Source: Pohlia nutans (taxonomy: Eukaryota; Streptophyta; Bryopsida; Bryales; Mniaceae). From it: DNA of 64,000 bases. The stretch lies in NCBI GenBank assembly GCA_022496805.1, contig CM040093.1:7340213-7404212 (forward strand), read 5' to 3'. Each line of letters starts with the position of its first letter. Position 1 is the first letter of the stretch. The notes beneath the pieces were generated by a model that did no database searches, was not told the origin of the DNA, and worked only from the letters and a program-made list of their open reading frames with translations. This document shows positions 48,603 to 58,517 of the stretch, in pieces. The position numbers and the translations under genes were made by a program.

Positions 48603-50000
48603 ATGGGTGATTCAAAAGCTTTGATCATCGTGGATGATTCAAGAGCTTTGACCATCATAGATGATTCAAGAGCTTTGACCATCATAGATGATTCAAGAGC
48701 TTTGACCATCATGGGTGATTCAAGGGAAGGCAATACCGTTTGGCGCAGGCTCCCAGTGGAGATTCTGGAGCACGTGCTCTCGTTCCTGTCGGTGCCCGTT
48801 TTGTGCCGACTACGATCGGTGTGCAAATCGTGGAACGAACTCATCAACAACCACGCCTTCCATGACAGGTGTGACCGCAACAGCAGAAGCGGAGCACATT
48901 TGTTCATGTGTAGGAAAGAGTCCTATTGGGATACCTGTCAGCAATTAACAACACCCAGTTTCACAGAGACGTTGACTTTCCTCGACGTCGATGCGAATCG
49001 ATGGTACTCCATCACCGACACGAAGCTTCCTAGAATCGCTACTTTCGAGTCGGTAGTTCGGACTCGCTTGATCGCGACAGACAACGGCCTGGTTTGTGAG
49101 CTACAAGAAACAGAGGAGAGAATTTCTATACTCCTCTCCGACCTGGTTTCAAATCGACAGAGAACATTACCAACCCCGCCGACAGTCTACAACTCAAAAG
49201 GCCGCTTACCTCACATCGTTCCCGTTGTCAATAATGTAACCCATCGCTACAAAGTCTTCCTGTTCAACAATCTCGATGCAGCCGTGGCGAGGGTCTACAT
49301 ACTGAAATCATTTACTGATGAATGGCGAGCAGTAGAGAAACCCTCGGAGAGGAGGGTCCACGATGCAATCGGTTTCCTTAGCACCGTAGTTGCAGCTGAG
49401 GTACTCATTCAAACTGGCCGGCATAACCAGGTTCGGCTTTATTGCTACCGAGATGAGAAAGATTCATTTGCGGAGTTTTGGCGAATGAGCTTCCGGAAGA
49501 TTATGCCGAATGTCCGGCTTGTTGTTACCGACAATCGTTTGTTCGTGATTGTGGTGTTACATTGGTACCGTTTTGGGCAGAGAGTTGACCTCGATTGCCC
49601 GAATGCGGAGTCCTTGTTCCAGACGCATCAGGAGGACCGAGAGCAAGTGTTTGAGATGTATGAGGTTCTTATGCAAGAGAATGGAAGACAGCCAGTGGTC
49701 CAGTTGACGAGCTCTCAGTTGCGTGAGATCTTTGGATTGCGGCACATCGAAGATGAACCTCCGGAATCTACGTACGGGTATCCTTACAGTTTTGGCTCAG
49801 ATGGGAGGTGCAACTCTGTTGTGCTGGTGCACCGGTTGACGGGAGAAGTGAGAAGGTTTCACTTGAAGACCGGGTCGGTGGATGTGTTACCTCGTCACCC
49901 TTTTCCTCAGTCTGTCGCTGGTGTCAGATGCTCTTATGAACCGAAGAGCATGAAGCTGAGTTTGAGGAACATGTTAGCTCAGTGGCCCCGGTGGCGATGA
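48603..50000 (+). CDS. F-box protein, intact copy
   Basis: Substrate adaptor of an SCF (SKP1-cullin-F-box) ubiquitin ligase; the substrate is unknown. Single exon, 465 aa from ATG 48603; upstream in-frame sequence to 48546 has no ATG. Residues about 40-80 form the F-box (WRRLPVEILEHVLSFLSVP, then LCRLRSVCKSWNELI). It is preceded by four copies of a nine-residue repeat DDSRALTII. The remainder (NRWYSITDTKLPRI, RYKVFLFNNLDAA, TSSQLREIFGLRHIEDE, GEVRRFHLKTGSVDVLP) looks like the beta-rich C-terminal half of kelch/FBA-type plant F-box proteins, without clear repeat units. The broken paralogue lies head-to-head at 46985-45367. Confidence 0.88.
   Translation: MGDSKALIIVDDSRALTIIDDSRALTIIDDSRALTIMGDSREGNTVWRRLPVEILEHVLSFLSVPVLCRLRSVCKSWNELINNHAFHDRCDRNSRSGAHLFMCRKESYWDTCQQLTTPSFTETLTFLDVDANRWYSITDTKLPRIATFESVVRTRLIATDNGLVCELQETEERISILLSDLVSNRQRTLPTPPTVYNSKGRLPHIVPVVNNVTHRYKVFLFNNLDAAVARVYILKSFTDEWRAVEKPSERRVHDAIGFLSTVVAAEVLIQTGRHNQVRLYCYRDEKDSFAEFWRMSFRKIMPNVRLVVTDNRLFVIVVLHWYRFGQRVDLDCPNAESLFQTHQEDREQVFEMYEVLMQENGRQPVVQLTSSQLREIFGLRHIEDEPPESTYGYPYSFGSDGRCNSVVLVHRLTGEVRRFHLKTGSVDVLPRHPFPQSVAGVRCSYEPKSMKLSLRNMLAQWPRWR
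48620..48720 (+). repeat. 27-bp tandem repeat in the F-box N-terminus
   Basis: Units of the type gatgattcaagagctttgac; about four units here, two fewer in the left-arm paralogue (46920-46985). All keep frame. Confidence 0.85.
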
Positions 50001-50480
50001 GAATGTCCTTTTCGCAGTGACAGACATTGTGAGTTTTGTGCTTCAGGGATAATTCTTTCAAAACCATCAGTTCCTGGGGTGCAGTCTACATTATGTTTGA
50101 GAATCACGTGCGTTCATAACCCCTAGTATTAAAAATCCCCTTGTATACCAAAGGTTATATGTCTAAATACCTTTGTATACATATATATTATGTTTTAAAT
50201 ATATGTTTAATATAAGTATACATGAATATTTTTAGTTCTAAATGTGTTTATTGTATGTATACGTAATACGACAGTGTTCGAATTAATACCCCTTTTGTTT
50301 GTACATGTTTAGTACAGTGCAGCCCCGAGCATCAGTTAACTTTGTTTTAAAACAGTTTTCTGTGATTGATAGTCACACCGGCTTCGAACACCTTACCCAC
50401 TTTAGTTAGCTCTGTAAAAACGAGGATGCTTTGAAAAACGAGGAATCTTGCAAATGCAATAAAGTGGATGGGGGAACAAA

Positions 50481-51415
50481 TTTTCTTGTACTGTAGTTCA
50501 GAACTAAGAGCAAGCCCAGCAGTTCCAGAGAAAATATGTCCGCCAAGCATTAATTGAGGGCCATTTTTAACTTAGAGGAATGTTATACAAGAAGTAGCCC
50601 AGCAACATTCTTGGAGCGGACACCAAGGCAACTTATAAAACAAAGAATTTATGAAAGTAACTTAATGACCTTGAAGTATGGGCAGGTGAATAGTCTTCAA
50701 GCTCGTTATTTAATTGTTGATTGAGCATCTTTGCTTGCTTGGTGTGAGAAATTTGCTTGCGCCAAAGCTTCTATAGATGGCGGGGAAACCTCAAACTTTG
50801 GCTCCAAAAACTATTTTTTAGCGTTAGTGGGTAGTTGCTGGGCCAAACTTCGAAGCAACTGGAGATGACTACACCAAATCTTGGCGTTGGTCCCTCCAAA
50901 ACACCTGCTGCTGGGCATGCTCTAAGTCCACAGCAAGTACGCACATGTGTCCTACAAATGGCCTATGGTTGTCATATTTGGCGGGTTTGGATGATTGGGT
51001 GGAGATGATACTCCTTTTATTGTCCTTTTAGGGTTTAACAGCTTCTGCTGGTTTTGATACACATATTTTAATATTCTTGAAATATGCTCAAATATGTACA
51101 ATTTTTTCAATATTGGGTGGGTAGGCCAATGGGTAGAGAGTTATATATTGCCAACTTGCTATTTGAAAAATGGACTTGTTATGTTGCTATAAGAAAAAAT
51201 GGGTAAGAAAATAGAGTATATTGCCATAATCTTTCCTTATTATTGGTACATATAGCCAACAATTTTATAGAAAGCAATGAATTTGCACTAAAAAGAAAAT
51301 GTAAATTGCCTAAAAATGTTTTTTGTTTTTCAAGTTTCAATTTTCAAATCGCCAGTGGGACTCCCTTGAAAAACTGAAAAACAAATTAAGGGTATCATGC
51401 ACCATCTTGGTCCTG
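50481..51415. other. Intergenic DNA, nothing recognised
   Basis: No gene or clear repeat. Confidence 0.5.
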
Positions 51416-51776
51416 CATAACATTCAGTAGCCTTCCTGAATGCTGCCTCCTTGCAACAGAATGATGTGGAATATCCCACATCATTTCATCCTCCCAATGA
51501 AATGATGTGGGATATTCCACATCAAATCAGTAGCTATGGGGGCACGTGGCATTAAGCAAGAGCAATCAACCATGGTGAATAGTCATCGAAAGCACTCACT
51601 CAATCACAAATCAACAGTGTTTTGTAATTTTTTATTTGATTCATTCACAATTCAACAGTGTTTTGTAATTGTTTATTTGATTCAATAGTTCATTCAATTA
51701 CAAATCACTGGTCACTCCATGTATAAAGGTGGATGAAACTAAAAGGCACCCTCTTGGAAGGCTACTGAATGTTATG
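51416..51776. mobile_element. MITE, CATAACATTCAGTAG family, copy 2
   Basis: Nearly identical to 6485-6802 with the same central palindrome. It carries an extra internal tandem copy (caacagtgttttgtaatt, 51611-51690). It marks the border to the GC-richer right-hand region. Confidence 0.75.
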
Positions 51777-51859
51777 TGTTGGCCAAGTTGGCACTACTTC
51801 CTCCAAGAGAATCTTTATGCACTCTGGCCCTTTAGGCCAGAGTTCCTCTCTCCTGCCCC

Positions 51860-52650
51860 CCGTCTCTATATCCCCCGGTGGTCTTAAATGCGCTGTCCCG
51901 GAATAGGGTTGGCAGCGCAAGACGCGCGAGACGGGCCCCACGGGGTCCCACGCTGCCAAGAGCCTCTTCTTTTCCTTCCGAGCCTGATCTTTTTCCTGCC
52001 GTTTCCGGTTTATTTCCTTTCCTTCCTGCCCCGCTCTCGCGCAGGTCCCGCTGCCACGTCGGCAGTCTCGCGAGCCCCTCCCGGAGCATCTCGCGGTTTT
52101 GCCACGTTGGCAGTCTCGTTGCAGCTCGCCAGTCTCGCGCGAGGCCCATGCCATTCTCGCGATGCCATGCCATTCCATCCATTCCATGCCATTCCATGCA
52201 TCCATGCCATGGAAGAGGGTCTCATCCGATTGACAGATTCATCCATCGCACCCATGCTGTCAGACATCAATGTACCAAGTGGCGGCTCACCCAGTCTCGT
52301 CCTTTTGGCGGCGTCCTTCTTTCATTACTGATAATCATACTGGGAATTATTTTCAAATCATGATATGATGTTGGCGAGACGGCTAATGATGATGGTGGCC
52401 TTCTTCTTCCTGGTTTATGGTTCCTCAAGGTCTCTTGTTTCCTCATTCTGTTGTTTGCTGTTTGCGCCTTGCTGTTTTTGCATGCTGTTTGCACTTTGCC
52501 GTTTGCGCCTTGCTGTTGTTGAGAGTACAGGGTTCCGTCTCGCGTGAATCCAACAGCAGTCGGTTTAGGGTACACGTTTAAGCGTGGCGCTTGTATAAAT
52601 CGAGATCTTCATCGAGCGGAGAACATCACAGCTTGTTCACGAAGATATTG
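51860..52650 (+). promoter_or_regulatory. GC-rich upstream region and TATA promoter of the decayed gene
   Basis: TATA-like ttgTATAAATcg at 52594-52600, followed about 30 bp later by a plausible transcription start. 51900-52300 is rich in gccacgt(c/t)ggcagtctcg-type words and has a ccatgccatt simple repeat at 52145-52210. A GTGAG donor at 52650 could open a 5' UTR intron to 53298. Confidence 0.4.
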
Positions 52651-53300
52651 TGAGTTTATTCAACCAAAGTTTGATGCTTTTCTAATGTTTTGCATGTTTG
52701 CATAAATGCTGGTGTTTAAAGGTTTAGGTTTAGGGTAATCTAGGGTGCGGTTTGGATGCTGGAGCTCGAGCTTCTGTCGGTTTAGGGTCATGATTCAAGT
52801 GCATTCTGAATGTCGTGTCTCGAGGTTTAGGGTTTAGGGTATGGTTTAGGATGTAGGGTATCCTGCTTATTTCATGGTTATAGTTCGGGGTTACATATCC
52901 CTTAGCATTGCGTGATGCTCTCATTGTTAATTTGGTTAGCAAAGCCATGTCTGTCTCGGGGTTGGGTTTACCACAAGCCTTGTTTCCAGTGCCATATGTT
53001 CAGTCTCGCGGTTTTAGGGTTCAGTGTGGGCTACTTTCGATATCCTTCGTGTGCATTGTTTAGGGCAAATGCATAATTTCCTAAAAAAACATTGTTAGAG
53101 TTCAGGGTCTAGGGGTCCATTGGTATTGCGTCATGTTCTCATTGTTGATGTGGTTAGCAAAACCATGTCTGTCTCGGAGTAGGGATTAGCACATGCCCTT
53201 CTAACAGTACGCAATGTATTGACATTGCTTCAGTCTCGTGTACTTTAGGGTCTCGTGCAGTTGGATTTATATACTAATTACTGCATGTCTCAGTTTAGGG
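52556..53300 (+). repeat. Scattered telomere-like TTTAGGG units
   Basis: At least eight TTTAGGG units (for example 52563, 52729, 52826-52839, 53061, 53294), mostly single or double with gtctcg words between them. Lies in the presumed 5' UTR intron. Confidence 0.7.
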
Positions 53301-53321
53301 AGTACCAACTGGGCGGTTTCA

Positions 53322-56312
53322 ATGACACGTCAAGCATTCACTCAAGAAGATTTATCGGCCCCGAGAATTCGCCTGCGAAACGGGATAATATATAAGCGGT
53401 TCGACCTGGATGAGAATGTGTGGCTCAAAGAATACACGGTTGATGAATGGAGGACAATGCTCCTGGAATGCCACACATCCCCGGTGTTCTTAGAACATAA
53501 GAAGTTCCAGTGTATGATCTGTCCACCAAATCTGAGACGGGGGATGCAGAAGCACTGTTTAAACAACCACCGTCGTAATGCACACGAAGGAGGTTTCAAG
53601 TCTACCCGACGGGTCTGGAGCAAAATTGGGTTACATTGTTGCAAGAGAAGAAGAAAACCCTCGAGGAACTTATCCAGGAATGGTGGGTGAAGCATCCTGA
53701 CGGAATGCGAAAGAAGGAACCGAAGGAGAAGGGGAAGAAGAAGGCAAAGGTTTTGGTGAAGGAGGAGATAGACGAGGAGTCAACCATGCCCGCTCCCGCC
53801 CACGTCTCGGGTGGATCAGCCAGTTCTGAAGATGACTTCAAGGATGTGAAATCGAAGAAGTCTAAGAAGAAGGTCCATGTAAAGCCCAAGTGTAAGAAGG
53901 TGTGATTCACAGACATTCCTGCCAAGAAAGAGCCGCAGACCGATGTTGTCTCGGGTAAGACTGCGTGCGAGTTCAGGGCCCCTAAACCGAAGTCTTCTGG
54001 AGCGACAAGAGGTAGCTTCCACGTCCACGTGCGAGAGGTGCCCCGAGACAGTGAACAGGGCAAGGAGAAGAAGAGGAAGAGGGAGGACATCGTGTACGAG
54101 AGGAAGGGGTCTCGGTAGTGCAATACCGGTAGTCCTGGGGGAGCACGTTGCTCGAGTCAGGTGGAAATCCCTTCGGCGGAGGAACATAATTCCAGCCCGA
54201 TCAAAATGGAAATGGAGGGCGAAGTAGATGTGGGTGAGCCATCAAATCATGCGCCACAGACACCTGCACCAGCCGTCTGACCGTCTCGGACACCGAACGT
54301 CTCCGCCTGGAGCACGAGGAGGTGCAGAATCGCTACATGCTGGAGGCCATGGTGGCCATACGTGAAGACGCCCTCCCCGCACCGACTCCTCTCGCAAAAA
54401 CCGGTCTCGCCATCTTGCTCGTTGACTGCGGTTTGATGAAAGACGAAGGGTGTCAGAGCTGCGGTATTTGGACAGCTGCTAAAATGGTGGAGAAGATGTT
54501 CGCCTTCAGGACGGGGGAGGCTGTTGAGAGTGCTGTATGTTTGGCCGATGGAAAATTCTCGCAGCTCAGACGCAAGGTAATACATATGCCCGTTGCCTCG
54601 TTATCGTCATTTGGTTTAGGTTTATGTTTTTCGTTTGGTTTGTGTTTATGTGCTTACCATTGCTCTTGTACTGCAGCATCGGGAGATGTTCACAGCTGAT
54701 GACCAAGAAAAGGTTAACCAGACCATCAGTTGGCTTGAGGGCGGGGATGCGAAGGACAGCGAGATCCCCATTCACTGCACGGAGACGTACAAGTATTTCG
54801 AGAACCTGTCTTTATGCAAGGAGTTCGAGGCGAGACAAGCAGACATGACTAAGCGAGTACGTCGACAGAGGATAGAGTGGGTGCGGGAGAAGCTAAGGCA
54901 GTGGGATGAGGAGAAGGCTGTGGAGCTGGAGAGATGCGTATGGGGCTGGCATCCGTTATTTCATCTGTGCACGGGTAATCGTCTTCTGTCTCGGAGGATG
55001 CCACCCCTGTCGTGGACTCACACCATGGAGGAGGCGAAGACGGTTATGGCTGTTTTGAGTACAAGGACACCCGTCAGGGAGGCCCCCAACGAGGCCCGTC
55101 TCCTTCGCCTTTACTCTATCATGCTCAAAATGGATTACGGGTACTTCGATCCCTGCACAGGAGCGAACCGCGAGACGCTCGAAAGGTGGGCGAAGGACAC
55201 TGTGCGTCTTGAGAACGCGTCTGCAATGCTCGTCGGTGTTGGGGGAGTCATTTTTGGGTTACCACTAGAGTCTCGGGGGGGAACGGGCTTCACACCGGAG
55301 ACGACAATAGCCGCACTGAATGCTGTGCGAGACGGAAACTGGGGAGAACTTCTGCAATGGATTGAATCCACACAAGCTCGAGGTGTAGAGGACTACGCTG
55401 TCTTGCATAAGGACGACTTTGCAGCGTTGTGGTGTTCTATGTCGAAGGAGTCCGTGTGGAGTCAGTCCGGTCCAGCAAAGTAGTTCCGAGACTGTCTTGC
55501 ACGACGGGAGGATCTGGATCTCCAATTTTTGCCCCTTCATTTCCGTAAGTTCTATTCCTACCTCTATTGGTTTACACTCATGCGGGTTGACAACATCTGT
55601 GCTGTCTCGATTATCTGATGTTGGCCGATGTTCTGCCGTACTAAATTCGTTACTTGGTTTGCAGCTGTAGGACAACTTGACATGTCTGGAGAAGGAGAAT
55701 CTTTCGGTACCGCATCTGTGGCTAGGGCGGTACACCTCGTGGGAAGGAGGAGATGGAATCTGTGCAAATGGCCAACAAAGCGCAGACAACCTGAGACGGC
55801 CTCCGAGACCCCTCCAACAGTAGAAGCCCCACAAGTCCAACTAGCAGCGGTAAATGCAGAACCACCCATTCCGGATGTGGACGTGAAAGCGGAACCCCCA
55901 GTACCGGAGGTGGAGATGAAGGTGGACCCCCCAGCAGACAAAGATATGGGGTCCACTAGCGAGACTGCCTTGGAGGTGACCACACAATGGACAGGTCCCG
56001 CGGGAGACAAAATTCCAAGGATTTACCAGATGGAGGTTGGGAGCTTTGTTCACCCGAACAAGAACTTGGAGGGGGCGCATGAATGGGTTTTTGAATTCAT
56101 GGACCCCATGACTCCATTCCGAGACAGCTGCAACAAGCTTGCTAGTTTTGTTCGGGAGTTCGCGTACCAAGTTTGGACGTGGTCGTGGGAAGTCATAAAC
56201 AACCTCCTTCAGTTCCCCCACCACTTTAACTCGTTAAGGTGACTTAGATCATATCCAGTCTCGCAATTACTGAATTAACTTTTAGTTTCATTGCAGGAAA
56301 GCTCGTACGTGA
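53322..56312 (+). pseudogene. Decayed multi-exon gene of unknown function with a C2H2-like finger
   Basis: Exons by phase: 53322-54576, 54677-55544, 55665-56238, 56297-56312. The N-terminal part has a zinc-finger-like CMICPPNLRRGMQKH...H segment (C-x2-C-x10-H-x4-H) and a Lys-rich stretch (KEPKEKGKKKAKVLVKEE). The middle reads FTADDQEKVNQTISWLEGGD and PETTIAALNAVRDGNW. The C-terminal part is Pro/Glu-rich (AEPPVPEVEMKVDPP). Within exons the long frame is broken by a frameshift at about 53580-53690, stops at 53903 (TGA), 54116 (TAG), 54278 (TGA, with a frame change) and 55481 (TAG). Every in-frame stop could come from CGA or CAG by one C-to-T change. Intron borders and the frame across introns 54577-54676 and 55545-55664 are well kept. 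I recognise no family. Confidence 0.6.
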
Positions 56313-57010
56313 GCCGAGAGCGGAGAGCGGAAAGCAGAAAATGGAGAGCGGAGAGCAAAAATCCTAAATTCAATTAGTCAAACTTGGAAAAAAAGGAACC
56401 CCTATGACCACGGAATTTTGAAAACTGGACTAAAAATTAAAAAATTATTCCAAATTTAGCCGTAGAAATTTGTCTAAAATTAGGAAGGAAGTCCTATAAC
56501 CGTGTAGCCACATGATCATATTACCGTGTAGCCACAAGGTCTTATGACCGTGTGACCTAGTTATCTGTCACCGTGTTATTAAAGGACCTAGTGACCATGC
56601 ATCCCCATGTTACCATGGGTTCTATTTTTGTATAAAAGGGTCGCTCACGTGAAGGCAAACCTGTTGCACGAGTTAGAGCGTGTGAACCGGTTTTATTTAC
56701 TGGATAGTAATAAAACGACATGACCTTGCCATAATTACATGCAGATCGCAGTCATTGGCAGTTCTTGTGATTAGTGCATTAATGAAATCGAGTAAGATAT
56801 GTTAAATATATACATATGATGAATAAAATCATTATGATGGCCGAAATCTGAGACTCACTCCTCTTCAAGCCACGTTAAGAATAGAAACTCCACCAATTCG
56901 TTCTCAAACTTGATTGCCATAACCTCGGAGTTCACAATGCTCATAGTCCATTTTTTTGAATCTCCTAGTCTCTGTCTTTGGCCCAATCCCGCATTGCAGT
57001 AGCTAGTTAG
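56297..57010. other. Spacer with a purine-rich repeat and a gene fragment
   Basis: 56310-56360 is a ggagagcggaaagc-type simple repeat. 56639-56694 is a copy of part of the ParB/methyltransferase-like gene (separate entry). Short repeats of accgtgtagcc(a)ca occur at 56500-56545. Confidence 0.6.
56639..56694 (+). pseudogene. 56-bp exon fragment of the ParB/methyltransferase-like gene
   Basis: gtcgctcacgtgaaggcaaa and the following bases through gagcgtgtgaaccggtt match minus-strand 63669-63614 almost base for base (one difference seen). The flanks differ. Confidence 0.9.
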
Positions 57011-57011
57011 G

Positions 57012-57659
57012 ATGGTGAGTTACGTGGTAGAGTTGTCGCTGATGTTTTCGGAAGAGTGGCTGACTCCAGAGATCGCTATAGAGGTGATTTTCAACGACAT
57101 AATGCCGGAGATGCATCCTGAAAAGCTGGAGAATGGCGACTGGTGTGTCGCGTACTTGGAAGTGCTGGAGAATTTGACCAACCGCAGATCAGATTGGTGT
57201 GCGCTGATCGAGACAATGCCATCGTGGTGTGCATATTGCGTTACTCGTCGTGAGATGAACATGCAAAGGAAGTTGAATAGTGAGCGGGGTACGGGGATGT
57301 TTTTTGTCTACTGGGAAGAGACTCTGAAGCTGTTTATGACCTCCCGGGACATTCCATTTGAGATTGATGAGCGGCTTGTGGAGACAGAGTTGCATCTTTT
57401 GTGCCTTCAGGAGCGAGTGCTTCTCAGAGCTCATCTTAAATCAGCCGTAGAGTTCGAGCTTATGGGGCCGACTAGAGGATACAGTCTCAGCAGAGGAGCA
57501 AGCTCATCTAGTGGGTATGGGAGTAGCAAGCGTGCAAAGTATTGGGCACCTCGTCGAGTCAACATGAACGGAAAGGAATGGCCAATCGGAACGAAGCTCT
57601 ACCTGGACGCAATATTTGGACGCTCAGCTGAGCAGTGGCGTGAAGATTTCTTCGCTTAG
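57012..57659 (+). CDS. Hypothetical protein, 215 aa, single exon
   Basis: Uninterrupted ATG-initiated frame, no introns. N-terminal half acidic and aromatic (SEEWLTPEIAIEVIFND, NGDWCVAYLEVLENL), with a Cys pair in SWCAYCV. The C-terminal part has a Ser/Gly-rich linker (SRGASSSSGYGSSKR) and a basic/aromatic end. The balanced composition and length favour a real gene. I recognise no family. The neighbourhood (51.9-64 kb) consists of similarly unknown genes. Confidence 0.55.
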   Translation: MVSYVVELSLMFSEEWLTPEIAIEVIFNDIMPEMHPEKLENGDWCVAYLEVLENLTNRRSDWCALIETMPSWCAYCVTRREMNMQRKLNSERGTGMFFVYWEETLKLFMTSRDIPFEIDERLVETELHLLCLQERVLLRAHLKSAVEFELMGPTRGYSLSRGASSSSGYGSSKRAKYWAPRRVNMNGKEWPIGTKLYLDAIFGRSAEQWREDFFA

Positions 57660-58017
57660 TTTGAAAATCGAAGCGGCTTATGATAGAGTTCATTGGATGC
57701 TCAATATTGATGTAATAGCAAGCAAACACTGTAATGGAGTAGAATTTAAAGTATGAGGATTTTACCTGATAAATAGCCTAGCCTCATATTTCACGACTGG
57801 GATGCCATGTACTCATGTATGAGAATTTTGAAATATACATAAGGTTAAGGGTACACTCATTGCGAGAGAACTATGTCTAATATCTCATACATGGACTTTG
57901 ACCAGAATCCATCGCAATTGAGCATGGAGACAGAATTAACAACATTGACACTACCCAACAAAGACAGGACACAATTCGAGCCAACACAAAGTCTGTAGTG
58001 CCGGGTAGTGCGCCACG

Positions 58018-58335
58018 TGTAACCTCTCGGCAGCGACAGGCTACGCCTACGTAAGAGCAGCGTACCCCTTGGCATCGACAGGCTACGCTCACGGAGCGGC
58101 AGTTTGTCGTGCCCGGTTGTGCGCCACGTCTAACCTCTCGGCAACGACAGGCTACGCCTACGTAAGAGCAGCGTACCCCTCGGCATCGACAGGCTACGCC
58201 TACGGAGCGGCAGTCTGTCATGCCCAAGAGTGCGCCACGTGTAACCTCTCGGCAGCGACAGGCTACGCCTACGTACCGGAAGCGTACCCCTCGGCATCGA
58301 CAGGCTACGCCTACTGAGCGACAGGCTACGCCTAT
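58018..58335. repeat. Minisatellite, period 110-111 bp, about 2.8 copies
   Basis: Each unit begins taacctctcggca and contains two copies of tcgacaggctacgcctac-like words. Start points at about 58019, 58130 and 58240. It keeps a frame open for 82 codons by repetition only. Shares a core with the arrays at 62.25-63.15 kb. Confidence 0.85.
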
Positions 58336-58517
58336 GACTTCGACTTGCAGTAAGTGGTTTAGGACGGCAAAAAACTCGGCATGATGCCGGTTAAAATTTC
58401 GTAAGTAGTTCATCACATCACAGAGTTTCATACTATGGCGTTGGCTCTCAATTACACAATACTAGAGTGATAGTATATTTTCGAAACCGACAAAGAAACG
58501 TCCTTGCTTGAAGATTC

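Larger units (their letters stand above)
44930..50480. repeat. Inverted duplication containing two F-box gene copies
   Basis: Left arm about 44930-47330, right arm about 48290-50480, head-to-head. Similarity extends beyond the genes: ccactttattgcatttgc at 44942 and its complement near 50460; gatcaatcacagaaaact at 45231 and its complement near 50360; tagtatgtgaaaagcctcct at 48384 and its complement near 47190. The unique centre is about 47330-48060. Confidence 0.85.

Noticed and set aside
51888..52331. Overlapping open frames of 120-160 codons on both strands
   Set aside because: GC-rich promoter-like DNA with simple repeats (ccatgccatt) and no recognisable protein features; frames conflict and none has conserved-looking content.
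52720..52860. True interstitial telomere or chromosome end
   Set aside because: TTTAGGG units are scattered singly or in pairs, not in a long array, and genes continue on both sides.
53322..56312. Stops TGA/TAG that U-to-C RNA editing could restore
   Set aside because: That editing is known from organelles of some non-seed plants; this locus has spliceosomal introns and frameshifts, so a decayed nuclear gene is simpler.
58069..58317. Open frame of 82 codons, plus strand, with a repeated TGYAY pattern
   Set aside because: It is open only because the 111-bp minisatellite unit is a multiple of three; it has no other sign of coding.
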